Origin: Perca fluviatilis
Lineage: Eukaryota; Chordata; Actinopteri; Perciformes; Percidae
DNA length: 64,000 bases
Assembly (NCBI RefSeq): GCF_010015445.1
Contig: NC_053133.1
Location: 24,455,582-24,519,581 of the forward strand
Reading direction: 5' to 3'
A program made the position numbers and the translations under genes. Below are positions 48,551-59,372 of this stretch, piece by piece (the first letter of the stretch is position 1; the number at the start of each line of letters is the position of its first letter). Below the pieces are notes generated by a model. It was not told the origin of the DNA. It did not search any database and saw only the letters and a list, made by a program, of their open reading frames with translations.

Positions 48551-50006
48551 GGCTCGGCCCAGATTTCAGTTCCCTTCAGTACTCTAGAAGTGGCTATTTC
48601 CTCTGCAGTCCATATTTAAAAGCATTAGCCAAAATAATCAGTGCTTCACTGTAATTCAGTTCAGTTTGGGAATCCCTGGGCTCCCTGCGGAAAAAGCCTG
48701 CTCCTAAACACTTGGCTGGTAAATTACAAATCACAACTAATAGGAATGGGGAAAAATAATACCAAGAGAGAGCAGCTAGCAGCGGCTGTACAACACTCTG
48801 TCAATGTTTGTCATTATAATTCATATAGAGTGGGAGGAAATTGTCAAACTCGTGTCAAATAATTCCCAGTACCTCCAGGAGCTCGCAAACCAGCACAGAT
48901 GTTGTCCCTTTCTTCTTCTTTTTTTAAAGACAGTTTAATTATTTTTGTTCGATTGAAAATAAATTATGAGAGGAGAGAAAACCTAATTGGAGTTCCTTTC
49001 TCCTAAAGCTTTCAACTTAGGCTGAGGCGTTGGGGACCTTGAAGCTGTGATCAAAATGCCAGAGGCGGCATTGCTGGGAAGACAAAGGTACTATGGGAGG
49101 AAAGAGGAGTGTAGTAGCAGGAGCAGTGGTTGTGGTGTTGTGGGAAATCTGGCAGACCGGTGTGTTGAGCTATAAAAAAATAACTAAGCAGTGAAGAAAA
49201 AAAAAACACCAATGCACCAAAGACATGGAATTAAACTTGACACAACAATAATAGTTTTTTTTATGTAACAGGCAGCTGGATATTCATAGTGATTTCCAGC
49301 GAGAGCACATGAAGTAAGAAAAGGTTCTCCTGATAGTTCCGGCTGCTTATTTAGCGTACAGGCTAATAATGAAAACAGCAAAAGTTTCTCCATTCAGGAA
49401 AATATGGTGCGAGGAGAAGGATGTGGCTCATTCTTTGTCAAGTATCAGTACAGATGTTCATTAAAAATCAGTACCATTTTACTTCTTTAGTTTTGTTCAG
49501 GTGAGGGCCAGGCCTTTTCAGTTTTGGTGCCCTGACAGAACTACATATAGGACCCGAAAATGTTGTTAAGAGTGGGGAGGCTGCCTTTATTTATTACTTT
49601 TTTCTTCATGTCTAAAAAGATCCTATGAAATAACCAGAATCCTACCTTGACCGTTACAGACCCAAGCCTTTTGGTTCCTATTGACAATGAAAATCAAAAA
49701 AAAAATCAAAAATGACTCAGTACATTTCTAAAGATTTTGCTGAAGTTAATAAAACAGGAGGAAATAGTGCAACGTGGACTACTTTCAACGGTGGATTAAA
49801 TCACATTTGGTGCTCTAGTGAGTGTTTTTGGCAGCAGGAGGATGTGTGTGGGATTGAATCAAAATAAACTACAGTGTGTGTGTGTTCATTGTGATGAAGG
49901 AACAATGTGGCTCAATTATTAAAAAAAATAAAAAATAGTTAAGCTAGGCTAACCGCATCCATCTCCTGCTCCATACTTATTTTGCATAGAATATGTATGT
50001 ATGTGT
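48551..50006. other. Intergenic sequence; no gene recognised
   Basis: Short frames only (48641-48862, 49184-49393). Non-repetitive apart from A/T runs near 48920, 49197 and 49700. Confidence 0.35.
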
Positions 50007-50781
50007 TAGGGGTGGTACGGTTCATGAAAAACATCCGAACCGCTCGGTTCGCTAGTCTCGGTTCGGAGCGTGTGTGTGCCGCACGGTTCGTCAGTACACC
50101 ATTAATGTGCACTAACCACTTACTGCCGTAGTGCCCACTGTCGACACCTATGTTAAAACACTTACTGGAAATGACGAGCAGGATGAGTTTGACGAACACA
50201 ACCCATGGCAGCTGATTGGACGATCGAATCACATGGGTCTTGCTGCTCCCGAATTTCAAAACAGACTGTTATGGCGGCTCGTTCAGAATCCGATCTCGTA
50301 TTTTACGAAAATAGTTCTTTTCTGAAAACATTTTAAGCGAGAAATAGGCCATGCAGTTGCTGAATCTGTCTTCATTTCAGATCGACAAAGGTCAGTTTAA
50401 AAGATTTTCGTCAGATTTTGAGAGGCACCGAGCCGACCGCTCCTCAAGTGGAGTGGGGTGCCACTGCTGCTGCAGGTCATGTCACGTCACATGCAGAAAT
50501 GTGGATGCGCCAGCGTCGTTTATAGTCTGGTGTGTGGGAACATTTTGGATTTCACGTTACCTATGATGAAATAAAACAATATATAGAACTGCTACTGTGT
50601 GCGTGTATTGTGCAACATGCATTCAATATGCTAATTGTAGCTATAGATCATAAGCTGAAGTATATTCTGGAGTGTTAAAAATTAAAAGAAAAAATAACAA
50701 GAACCGTACAGAACCGAAAACCGTGACCCTAAAACCGCGATACGGATCGAACCGTGGGTTTTGTGAACCTTACCACCCCTA
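50007..50781. mobile_element. hAT-like element copy 2 (775 bp), inverted relative to 42483-43297
   Basis: It starts TAGGGGTGGTACGGTTCA and ends 'gaaccttaccacccct' plus A. Over nearly its full length it is the reverse complement of copy 1, with point changes and small deletions (the CAG run is reduced). The minus-strand frame 49939-50259 and the plus frame 50351-50566 correspond to frames in copy 1 without a recognisable protein. Confidence 0.72.
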
Positions 50782-50869
50782 GTAAATATAGCTACTCTAG
50801 TTATGCCGGTAGCTGGCAGCCAGCCAGCTCCACGGAGCCCCGAGTATTCCAGTAGTCCAGTACCCAGGG

Positions 50870-51358
50870 AAACGGTGACTTTCACTGGGTATGGAGGTTG
50901 CCGCTTTCTCGTCAGACTGTGTGGAGCTCCTAGCTAAAGTCCGACACGTCTTACCAAATTTGCAATTAGCCATCAATTTTTGTAAAACGGCCCATATTTG
51001 AGCTTTATATAGTTGATTTCTCGCTTAAAAAAGTCTCAGAAGTGAATTTAATAACGAAATAGCCTGACAAACAATGTATAACTTTGCAGTGTCTGAAATA
51101 TGAGACCTGCTGTCGAGTCTCCCATGTGTTTCTATGTAGTTCGCTCAAACCAATCAGCGCGCAGCTCATCTAAATATTAATGAGCATACCATATTTCGAA
51201 GAAAAGCTCTTGTTCCAAATAGAGCCATATTCACAGGTTAGTTAAGGGCCTAATAAAATAGCATTCGGGCCATTTTCAGCCCAACTAATGTTACATACCC
51301 TATTAGGAGACCTTAAGGAACAGTGTAAAATACCCTATATAATCATTCTATCACCCCT
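50870..51358. mobile_element. Copy 2 of the element ending 'CTATCACCCCT' next to TTAA
   Basis: Shares blocks with 43860-44490 as described there and ends 'cattctatcacccct' before TTAA (51359-51362). In both loci this family lies just downstream of the TAGGGGTGG hAT-like element. Confidence 0.5.
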
Positions 51359-51362
51359 TTAA

Positions 51363-52682
51363 GAACAAAAGGGCTCATGTGCCCAGCTTACACATCACAA
51401 GTGCATGGCAAAATTCTACTCAATGTGCATTTTCACGTCCTCATGGACGTAAAGCACCTTCTTCTATTCCTAACCCTTACCACAGCATTTCATAGCACTT
51501 TCTTCCACTGATTGTACAATAAATATCATCCGCTTCAATTTCTAATCTCGCCTCCTCCCAGAACCTCCCGTCCAGGCACCTCGTCACGTCACATTAACCT
51601 CCCCGCACGGCGAAAGATGTGCGTGCATCCCACCAACCTGCAATATAGCTTCATCTGAGGGAGACTTTCATCGGCAGGATCATCACGTTGCAGCTCTTGA
51701 GCCCCCTGAGGCAAATACTGTACCTCTTTTGAAGTACATTGTTAAACTCTTAAAGTGCTTCACAACAGGTGAATGTCACTCCTGAGATGTGCCAAGAAAT
51801 CGTTATCACTTGATTTGCTGTATTGAAATGAACTGAATTCATCGGCAAATTACATTTTTTTCTAAAACATTTGAGAATAATACACCCACAATTGTATTTA
51901 AGAGTTTATGTCAATGATTCAAAATCAACAATTTGTTTAAATTTGGATTCATTGCGTTATTAACCATCCTGCAATTACAGATACAGTGGATGTTTATTGA
52001 TCTTCATGGGGAGATTATGTTGCCGTAACAGCGAGTCGAAGGGTTCTGCAGGGAACAGAGAAGCACCTCAATGCAAGGTGTAATGCTATGTTCAGCACTG
52101 CCCCGAGTATTCATTTTAATGAGACCACGCGTTTGCACAGCGTAGGTGCTGAGGCAGAGGTGAGATTCTTGAGGGGCCGCTACAACCTGCAAGGCAAGGG
52201 GCCACATGTAAGGGAACCCTATACCAAGCTGGCGCTGACGCTAGCGAGCTGTTAGCATGGTAACGTCATATAGGGATGACACTAAGAAAGTTAGTAAAAC
52301 ATAAGAAAAAACTATATATTTTCGTTTGAAGCAGACCATTTCTTTTTCAATTTTGTTTATCTTGTTGAAGTGAATTATAAAATATCTTCACAAACTATAT
52401 GTAAAAAGTGTTCATGTCATAGAGTTTGTTGTTTCATCAGTTCTGTAAATCCTTTCGAATCCCCAAAGAAGTTATGTTTCTCAGACAAAGGTTTCCTTTT
52501 CAAGAAGTCTCTTTGAAATGTATTTCCCTCTATTCAAGTAGAAGGTTGTTTTTGTACTGAATCTATGGTTTCCATGAAGCTTTCTAAACTTCAAAAGGGA
52601 ACCACGGGGTAACTTCCAGCACGTCCGTGTGTGTATGCTCTCGTACTTCTATCTTTGTGAGGTCCAATTCTTTCCCACACCT
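51363..52682. other. Intergenic sequence; no gene recognised
   Basis: One minus-strand frame at 52004-52207 without domains. No element boundaries found. Confidence 0.35.
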
Positions 52683-52686
52683 TTAG

Positions 52687-53408
52687 AGGGGACATATCAT
52701 GAAAACCTCACAGTGCTTGTGTCCATACGTCTGGGTATCTCAGGTGCCTACCAACCCACAAACTGTAAAATAACACAACCTAGTCAGTGTTTTGTGGGCT
52801 GCATGGATCAAAAAACATGGCATTCATCAAGCCATTCACATTTGGCTCCCCTTCCTACATCACACGCAGGCTCATTAGAATAGGCCGCCCCCCCATCTGA
52901 GTATCTCCACCTACGGCTTGAGAACTCTCTTTGCAAAAGTAAACAGACTGCATTTATATAGCGCTTCTCTAGTCTTAACGACCACTCAAAGCACTTTTAC
53001 ATAGTACAGGAACCATTCACACAGGAGGCTGACGTACAAGGTGCCACCTGCTCATCAGATTAACATTCACACTCATTTACACTCTGATGGCGCAGCATCG
53101 GGGGCAACTCGGGGTTCAGTGTCTTGCCCAAGGACACTTCGACATGGGACTGCAGGGCCAAGGATCGAACCACCAACCCTCCAATTGGCATGCGACCGCT
53201 CTACCACTGAGCCACATCCGCCCAAAGTGCACCCCATATTTTTCCCATAAGCCAATCAGAACAGACTGGGTTTTTCAGAGTGTTTCAGACAGAAGGTGAA
53301 TACAAGTGGATTCAGACATACATTATGAGAAAAAGAATGTGGGTTTTAAACATTAAAGGATGTAAAAATGTTCTAGTAGAAACAAAATACAAGCATAATA
53401 TGTCTCCT
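52687..53408. mobile_element. TTAA-type miniature element (722 bp) with a SINE inside
   Basis: Ends AGGGGACATATCATG and CATAATATGTCTCCT are inverted. The right flank is TTAA (53409-53412); the left flank is TTAG (52683-52686), a likely mutated TTAA. Removing the SINE at 52941-53223 leaves about 430 bp. Confidence 0.75.
52941..53223 (-). repeat. tRNA-derived SINE, reverse orientation
   Basis: On the minus strand it starts 'gggcggatgtggctcagtgg', with the A box near 53200-53215 and an exact B box GGTTCGATCC at 53162-53171. The body contains 'aagtgtccttgggcaagaca' and a 3' part 'gagaagcgctatataaatgc'. Flanks 'caaaagt' and 'ccaaagt' may be a weak target duplication. This family differs from the SINEs at 10540, 35188 and 41887. 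Confidence 0.8.
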
Positions 53409-53412
53409 TTAA

Positions 53413-55480
53413 ACTGAGGAGATTTTGGCTAGTCCTTACTTGGTAGAGGGTTACTTCAGAGTCAAGAATTGGTTAAGTTTAGAATAAGTCTTTTCTCATT
53501 TGGGCAGAAATGTCGGTAACAGTAACCTGACCACAAATACATTACATTACAACACCTTTACCTTCACTGCAGTATTTTATTTCTTGTCATGATTCCTTCA
53601 ACACACTTATTGTGTTTGATAAAAAAAGGTGTTGTATATAGCTTTGTAAAGAGAAAAAACAAATACATGTTTGTTATTTTTCCACTTTCTGGGGAGAAGT
53701 ATGTGTTAATAAGTAAGACAAGCGACTGGATAACAGGCACTGCCTCAGTTTCTTTTTGAGAAACCTTGTTATTATGTCTCTACAGAGAGTTGAAGGAAGT
53801 CTGCCAAAGAGAGGTCACAGCTCTCCTTGTATTTGCACATTAAAAAGCCTCACAGTTTCCTCATTATTATTCACCCCCCCCCTCCCCTCTCTACAACAGT
53901 AAAAAAGGTCCCCGCAGATGTTTCCTTGGCTTTTATGTCAAAAGCTATCTGACTGATACAAGGAAATGTCAGCCGAATCCAAAAGTAAAATAAACAACCT
54001 GATCATTCCGTGAAAGGTCACCTGTGACGCAGTATCTCGAAAATGTAAGATAAATTTGTACAACATTAGGTGTACCCAGCCATTCACCCGGCTGGTCATA
54101 TATGCGCCTGTCTCCGCACAACCTAAAAAAAGAAACAATTGGTTGAAGACACGCACAATTTAAGCTACGGAGTCGCATATTTTTTCATTTGTTTATATAA
54201 TCTACGGCTTTCTGATAAACTCAATTCAACAGCGATTGCAACTCATCATAGGACTTTTGTTCTGCCTTCACGTTGAATGTACACACTTTGTCGCAGCGGA
54301 CATAAGCGTCCACTCCGATGTCTCCATCAGGGCCGATTGTGCGCATGCAGTCATTTTCTTTTCTTCCACAGGTGACCGCCTTGTTCACTCATAAAAGGAA
54401 ATGGAAGATTGCTTTTTATGGATTGCATTCTTAACAGTTGGGAGTGACACTTTTCTCCGGCTGGCTGAGGGTGCTCTACAAAAACACAGTGGGTGATGGG
54501 AGACACTTTGCATTGTGCATCGGTGCAGCAGCATCTTCTGAGAAGATCTCCTCTGATGGCCGAGGCAATTTCAAGTTGCAGACACATTTATCTTGGCAGG
54601 GAAATTGCAAAACTGTGGTAATGTGCTGTACGTATACTGATGATTTACTGTATAATATAAAGCACAATCTAGGACCAGAGTGGGTAGATGAGAACTATAT
54701 ATAGGCTATATATCTATATATATAGATATATATATATACACACTGTCGATGTTTCATGTGGATCCCTGCTGAGGATGGCACGAGTTTCCATTGGAACTCT
54801 GACAGTGAACGCAGCCTTTTCTCCTGCCTAATGATGCAAATTATTATAAATAATTCCCCTCCACAACCTGTATCATACATTTCCTTCCAGAAATAATTGA
54901 GGAATCTTTTTATGTTTTCAATTATCCGCTTTCTTTTTTTTTCCCCTTTACTTCCTCTCTGGTTGACATTTGTTCTAATTGCAAAAGATTCCGTTTTTTC
55001 TTTGAAATGTTGCGGGGCCACACAATAACAGGCACTTTATTTTCCCTGTCAATCTTCTACAATGGGAAGGAGAATTGAAGGGAGTTTACAAATAATTACT
55101 GGAAGAAAATGCACATATATTCCTCTCAGGGAGTAATTAGAGTCTATATTGACATGGTACCACTTTTTGTTGTTTTCAGGAAATTTGCTGCAGTCACACC
55201 TGATACACGTATATCTCTAATCCTGCCTAGATTTGTTTATTTTCTGTTGCCTTAAAATTAAACCCAGCCCTTATGCATCCTCTTGTTTGTGTTTCATTGC
55301 TACAGTCAGTAGAAGTTTGATACTCTGCAATGTCCCGCGCTCCATCCTAACAGAAAATGACACTTAAATACTTTCTACAGTTTATTCATTAAATAAGTAC
55401 AACCATAAAACATAATGGACACCCTGAAAAGCCATCTGGAGATTGAGAAACGGGGCCCAGACACAAGGCATATGGTATCT
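53413..55480. other. Intergenic sequence; no gene recognised
   Basis: Frames at 53938-54178, 54351-54704 and 54695-55021 are on both strands without domains. A short TA-rich repeat lies at about 54695-54745. Confidence 0.35.
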
Positions 55481-55809
55481 GAAAAATGTTAGTCTATATC
55501 CATGACGTTCCACTTCCGGGATTGCTCTGCCGCCGGAAAATCCACCGGCAATCCTTCTTTTCGGCAGGATGTCCATTACCTTCCGCTTTCTTTGTGTTGG
55601 AGTTCACTATGGTTAACTGCAGTGGTGTAGTCTACGTGATACAAAGGATAATGCCCTATACCCACTAGGAAAGGTCAACGATTTCCGTATACCTTAGAAT
55701 ACATATCGACGATTGTTTTGTGACAGAACTTTCCCACTAAATTGTTTCCCACATAAATTCACCAGGGTCAGCCCTATGTTTCCACATGTCCAAAGGTCCC
55801 ACAGCCCTA

Positions 55810-56243
55810 TACCCTGACAAGCCAGACTCACGTCAAGATGTTGGGTCTGGGAACTCACCATTGACGGAGCTCAATCCGAGGGGCGGGATAAACGGTTGTC
55901 TTTCAAATTCCCTCTGCACGTGATAGGATAGCGCTACAACGAGGCAGAGCAACGAAGAAGGTAGCGAAGCTAGCTGATAGATTAAACTTTTGCCGTATCC
56001 GGTCGGCAAAACTCCAAACACATCTTCCTTTTTTAAGAATGATTTCAGTGCCGTTCTTTGTTCTTTTCTCAAAGAAAAGCTTAACTCCAAGTCTTCCAGA
56101 AGACCGCTGTCCCCAGCAGCAGCAGCCATAAGCCCGCCCACCGACTCTATACACGATGTGATTGGCCTGACCAAAATTAGTTTTTTCCAGCTTGTCAATG
56201 GAGAGTGCCTAGACCCCCTGGCTGCGTCTAGATTTCTAGGCTA
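55810..56243 (-). mobile_element. 434-bp element carrying a RecQ-like helicase start; 9-bp TSD
   Basis: Flanked by ACAGCCCTA at 55801-55809 and 56244-56252. The termini read TACCCTGACAAGCC at the left and 'agatttctaggcta' at the right, consistent with an eroded TAGCCT inverted end. The host repeat itself contains 'cagcccta' more than once, so the duplication is strong but not beyond doubt. The minus strand encodes the helicase fragment listed next. Confidence 0.75.
55833..56198 (-). pseudogene. RecQ-like (SF2) helicase N-terminal fragment inside a transposable element
   Basis: The minus-strand frame of 121 codons has an internal Met (about 56130) starting 'MAAAAGDSGLLEDLELSFSL'. This is followed by 'RKEQRTALKSFLKKEDVFGV' and the Walker A box 'LPTGYGKSLIYQLA' (about 55975-56012). 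The 'LRKEQ' upstream of 'PTGYGKS' matches the layout of motif 0 and motif I in RecQ helicases, which unwind DNA using ATP. After 'IYQLA' the similarity stops, and all later motifs (DEAH-type box, III-VI) are missing. It cannot be an active helicase. It may be the 5' coding part of a larger transposon-encoded helicase left after internal deletion, or a captured host exon. I recall similar helicase predictions as repetitive in fish genomes, which favours the first. Confidence 0.75.
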
Positions 56244-56574
56244 ACAGCCCTATGTTCCCACATTTTAAAGATTTTTTTTCCACTGAAAATTAGGCCCTAT
56301 GTTCCCACAGCCCTATGTTCCCACAAGATATTTCTTAAAATTAGGCCCTATGTTAGGGTTAGGGTAACATTCCATCTGTAGTCCATTGCTACTGGATAAT
56401 AGGTTGGGTGTAACTGGCTACCAAATTGGGAGAAAGGGGGGAAAAATCTGATACAAATTTATGAAAAAGGAAATGTGGGAAGATAGGGCCTAATTTTGGA
56501 AAACAAATCTTAGAAATTTGGGAACATAGGGCTGTGGGAACATAGGCACGCTCCCAATTCACCCATTCTGTGTT

Positions 56575-56840
56575 ACGAGTCACTTATCACATATCTCCAA
56601 CTTTAGTTTTCTGTACTGTTTACATTTGCACTATTTAGAATGTATTACTGTATTGTATATATTGCTCATCTTTCTTCTTCTTTTTACTTAACTTTTTTTA
56701 TTTGTATATAATTCTTATCTTTTGTATTATACTTGTTGTAAGTGTCCTTATTGCACCGTGGGTCGGAGAGAAACGTATTTTCAATTGCTCTGTCTGTCTG
56801 GCACATATTGCAGAAATGACAATAAAGTTGACTTGACTTG
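56575..56840 (+). repeat. LINE 3' UTR tail
   Basis: AT-rich sequence with 'ttgtaagtgtccttattgca' and the end 'aatgacaataaagttgactt' followed by a GACTT repeat, a typical tail of fish CR1/L2/Rex1-like LINEs in plus orientation. No coding part remains. Confidence 0.65.
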
Positions 56841-57431
56841 AGGAACAACAACACAGTTGCTTGACTGTCGTTCTCTGCGCAAATTTGAAATGAACTAATG
56901 TGAATCACCATAGACCATAGGAGATATAAAACTAAAGCGAACATACCTACATAAACTACACTCTCAATGTTTTGGTAAGCCTGCCGCTGAAGATACTGCC
57001 GCTTTGTGTGGCACTGCAGAAGACATTAACGTTACACAAACTACAGAAAATGAGCCAGATGAGGCTGATGCTATACGCGGTAACGTTACGCGTAACGCTC
57101 TGGGACAGGCGGTTATGAAGTTGGGAGGGAAAAATCACAGTCTACTTACTAAAAAAAACTATACTACACCGCTGGTTGACTGCTCCTCAGATCTCTGCAG
57201 GGTAAATCCAGACAGCTAGCTAGACTTACTGTCGAAGCGGAGATTTCTGTTGCACGACTAAAACAACTTTTGAACGTACACATGTTCCACCAAAACAAGT
57301 TCCTTCCCATGGCTATTTTGCAGAGGCACCAGGGTTTGTCTCCCATACTGGAATGCTGTGTGGACTAGCCAGACCCTCCTCCTCCGCGCTGTGGAGGAAG
57401 GTCTGGTAAAGCGAGACTAGAAAAATGTTAA

Positions 57432-57605
57432 CTAACATGTTGTCTAGATGGATAGAGGTGGGGGGCACAAAACACACACACACACACGGATGGACATTTG
57501 AGAATAAACTCCTCCGGAGTCCTGATGCAGGTACAAACTAGGCTAACCTTCCTGGCTGTTTCCCTTGAGAGGAAGTGGCAGATGTACAGAACCATACTTG
57601 CCCTC
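57432..57605. repeat. Direct repeat copy 1 (pair with 59380-59512)
   Basis: Shares 'aaactaggctaaccttcctg', 'gctgtttcccttgagaggaa' and 'gtacagaaccatacttgccc' with 59380-59512, about 1.95 kb away in the same orientation. Confidence 0.85.
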
Positions 57606-58216
57606 CCTAGTAGGCTACACACCCTGGAGTGTTTCCTTGGATAGTCTAGTTTTTTTTCGGGTAGTGTGAAAGCTCATTTGAACTCTGGTACGGACCAAAC
57701 AACAGATCTGATTGCTTTCAAGTGCACTAGAATTCCGTTTACTCTAGGTAAGAAGACGATTTGACCCAAATACAGGAAGCCTGCGATTTAAATTAATTCA
57801 TCTTTGCACACATTTTAAGAACTCGTCCTCACCCAGAAAACGACCAGGGAGCAGACTTATTTTAATCCTTCCATTGTCGTTTAAAAAGAATAAACACGCA
57901 GTCCAAGCTGTTTGCTAATTTTATTTCATTTACGTACTCAGCTTCATTTCTACCCCATACCGTCCCATTTAGTCTGATCCTCTCTACCTACAGTATATGA
58001 TATGTTATCGTCATAATTAACAGTGGGTATGTGTATCATTGTATGAGTGATGGTTTTGTAGTTGGTAATTTGTGGGATTTTGTGCATATGACTGCACTCA
58101 GGGCTCCCACTACCTCTGCCACCAAATAGTACTTCTAGCACGTTACTTATATGTTTTATTCATTATTTTTTTATTATAAGTCCATTTAGTTTTCCCCCTC
58201 TTGTTATTACTTTTGC

Positions 58217-58220
<4 letters not shown>

Positions 58221-58297
<77 letters not shown>
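58221..58297. repeat. (CT)38 microsatellite
   Basis: An essentially uninterrupted CT tract; the Leu/Ser frame across it is an artefact. Confidence 0.98.
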
Positions 58298-58299
<2 letters not shown>

Positions 58300-58477
58300 G
58301 TTTTGGGATGGGGGTTGGTTGAGGCTGTTGCTGTTTGTCCTGCCCTGCAACTACTGCAAAATTTGAATAAAAATGTTTCTATCTATCTTTAAGAGGAAGA
58401 AAATGCCTCAGCTTAAAAACAAATTAGGCAACATATTTTGACAATTCTTTCCGTCAGTTCATAAATATGAACCTTAA

Positions 58478-58839
58478 AGCTATAGTGCGTAGTTTCTGTG
58501 GCCCCCATGAGGAAATCTAAGACATGACAACAATTATGTCTGTGCATCCACATGACACAAGCCTTCCGTGATTACGCTTCACCCCCACACCTCCCCCACG
58601 CAGTTGCTGGTAACCAAGGAGGACACGGAGGATTAAAAAAACATGATGAACTCTTCGAGGAGGGATTTATCTTAACTTGAGTTTCTGCGCGTGAAAGTCG
58701 CCTAACGACACCAATTTCTAAACGTTACCGAGAGAGTAGTTTGGAGCTAATAGTCTTAATTAGCTTTGTAGCAACTCATTTGGCAATCGCTTGAATGTAA
58801 CGGATGTTCATTAATATCAAAAAGTTACGCACTAAAGCT
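58478..58839. mobile_element. TTAA-flanked miniature element (362 bp)
   Basis: TTAA at 58474-58477 and 58840-58843 with ends AGCTATAGTGCGTAG and 'ttacgcactaaagct'. The interior has an ATGAGGAAAT segment and a C-rich tract typical of a common fish family. It is intact and non-coding. Confidence 0.88.
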
Positions 58840-59372
58840 TTAAAAGTTTAAAAACTCATCAACACGTAGCCCCAGGAGTTTGGTGCACTTCACTCTGTCA
58901 ATAACCCGACCGTCTATTTTGATAGAAACTTGTTCAACATTTTGATTTCTACTGGAGTGAAATGTAATGTAAGTTTTATATTATATAAGGATCATTTGTT
59001 CAGTATTATGTATCCACATTCGGCCTTGCAGGATTGAGAGGGGGTCATTAAGAGTTCTTTATAGAAAACAGCCGCTGTGGTCAGTGTGAACTCATGTGGG
59101 TTACAATGGATGGTGACTCACAGAACAAACATTATATAAACATCCTCTCAGACCACTTCAACTTCAGATTCTATAACGGAAAGTAAAAATGCTTTCAAGT
59201 ACGGTTACAATACAGATGATTGCATACAGAAGCATTCCTATTTTTGTCATACTGTCATTATTATGGAAAGCACAATAACCGATTTTATTACAATTTATTA
59301 CTCAATTAATGTAAATGAATATAAATGCAGGGAATAAGCATATTTATTTATTATTCATCGATCAAACTAAAA

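Larger units (their letters stand above)
55760..56555. repeat. 'CCCTATGTTCCCAC' repeat block with inverted halves
   Basis: 'cagccctatgttcccac' occurs several times from 55764 to 56315. The inverse 'gggaacatagggctgtggg' appears at 56519-56545, and 'attaggccctat' has its inverse near 56484. The block is interrupted by the element at 55810-56243. A short 'gttagggttaggg' sits at 56353. Confidence 0.75.
55620..57174. mobile_element. hAT-type element (1555 bp) nested in the TAGTCT element
   Basis: The ends CAGTGGTGTAGTCTA and 'actatactacaccgctg' are inverted. The flanking octamers GTTAACTG (55612-55619) and GTTGACTG (57175-57182) match at 7 of 8. It contains a 'cctatgttcccac' repeat block, the helicase-bearing element and a LINE tail. 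An open frame at 57004-57219, acidic at first, runs over the right end; I cannot assign it. Confidence 0.82.
55490..57419 (+). mobile_element. TAGTCT-family element split by a 1555-bp hAT-type insertion; perfect 9-bp TSD
   Basis: Left piece 55490-55619 (TAGTCTATATCCATG ... 'ggttaactg') and right piece 57175-57419 ('gttgactgctcctcagatct' ... GCGAGACTA) join into one element. The outer flanks are identical GAAAAATGT (55481-55489, 57420-57428). The right piece aligns with 41901-42241 ('ttgcacgactaaaacaactt', 'ccaaaacaagttccttccc'). Confidence 0.9.

Noticed and set aside
58201..58392. Leu-Ser repeat protein with apparent membrane segment
   Set aside because: Translation of a CT microsatellite.
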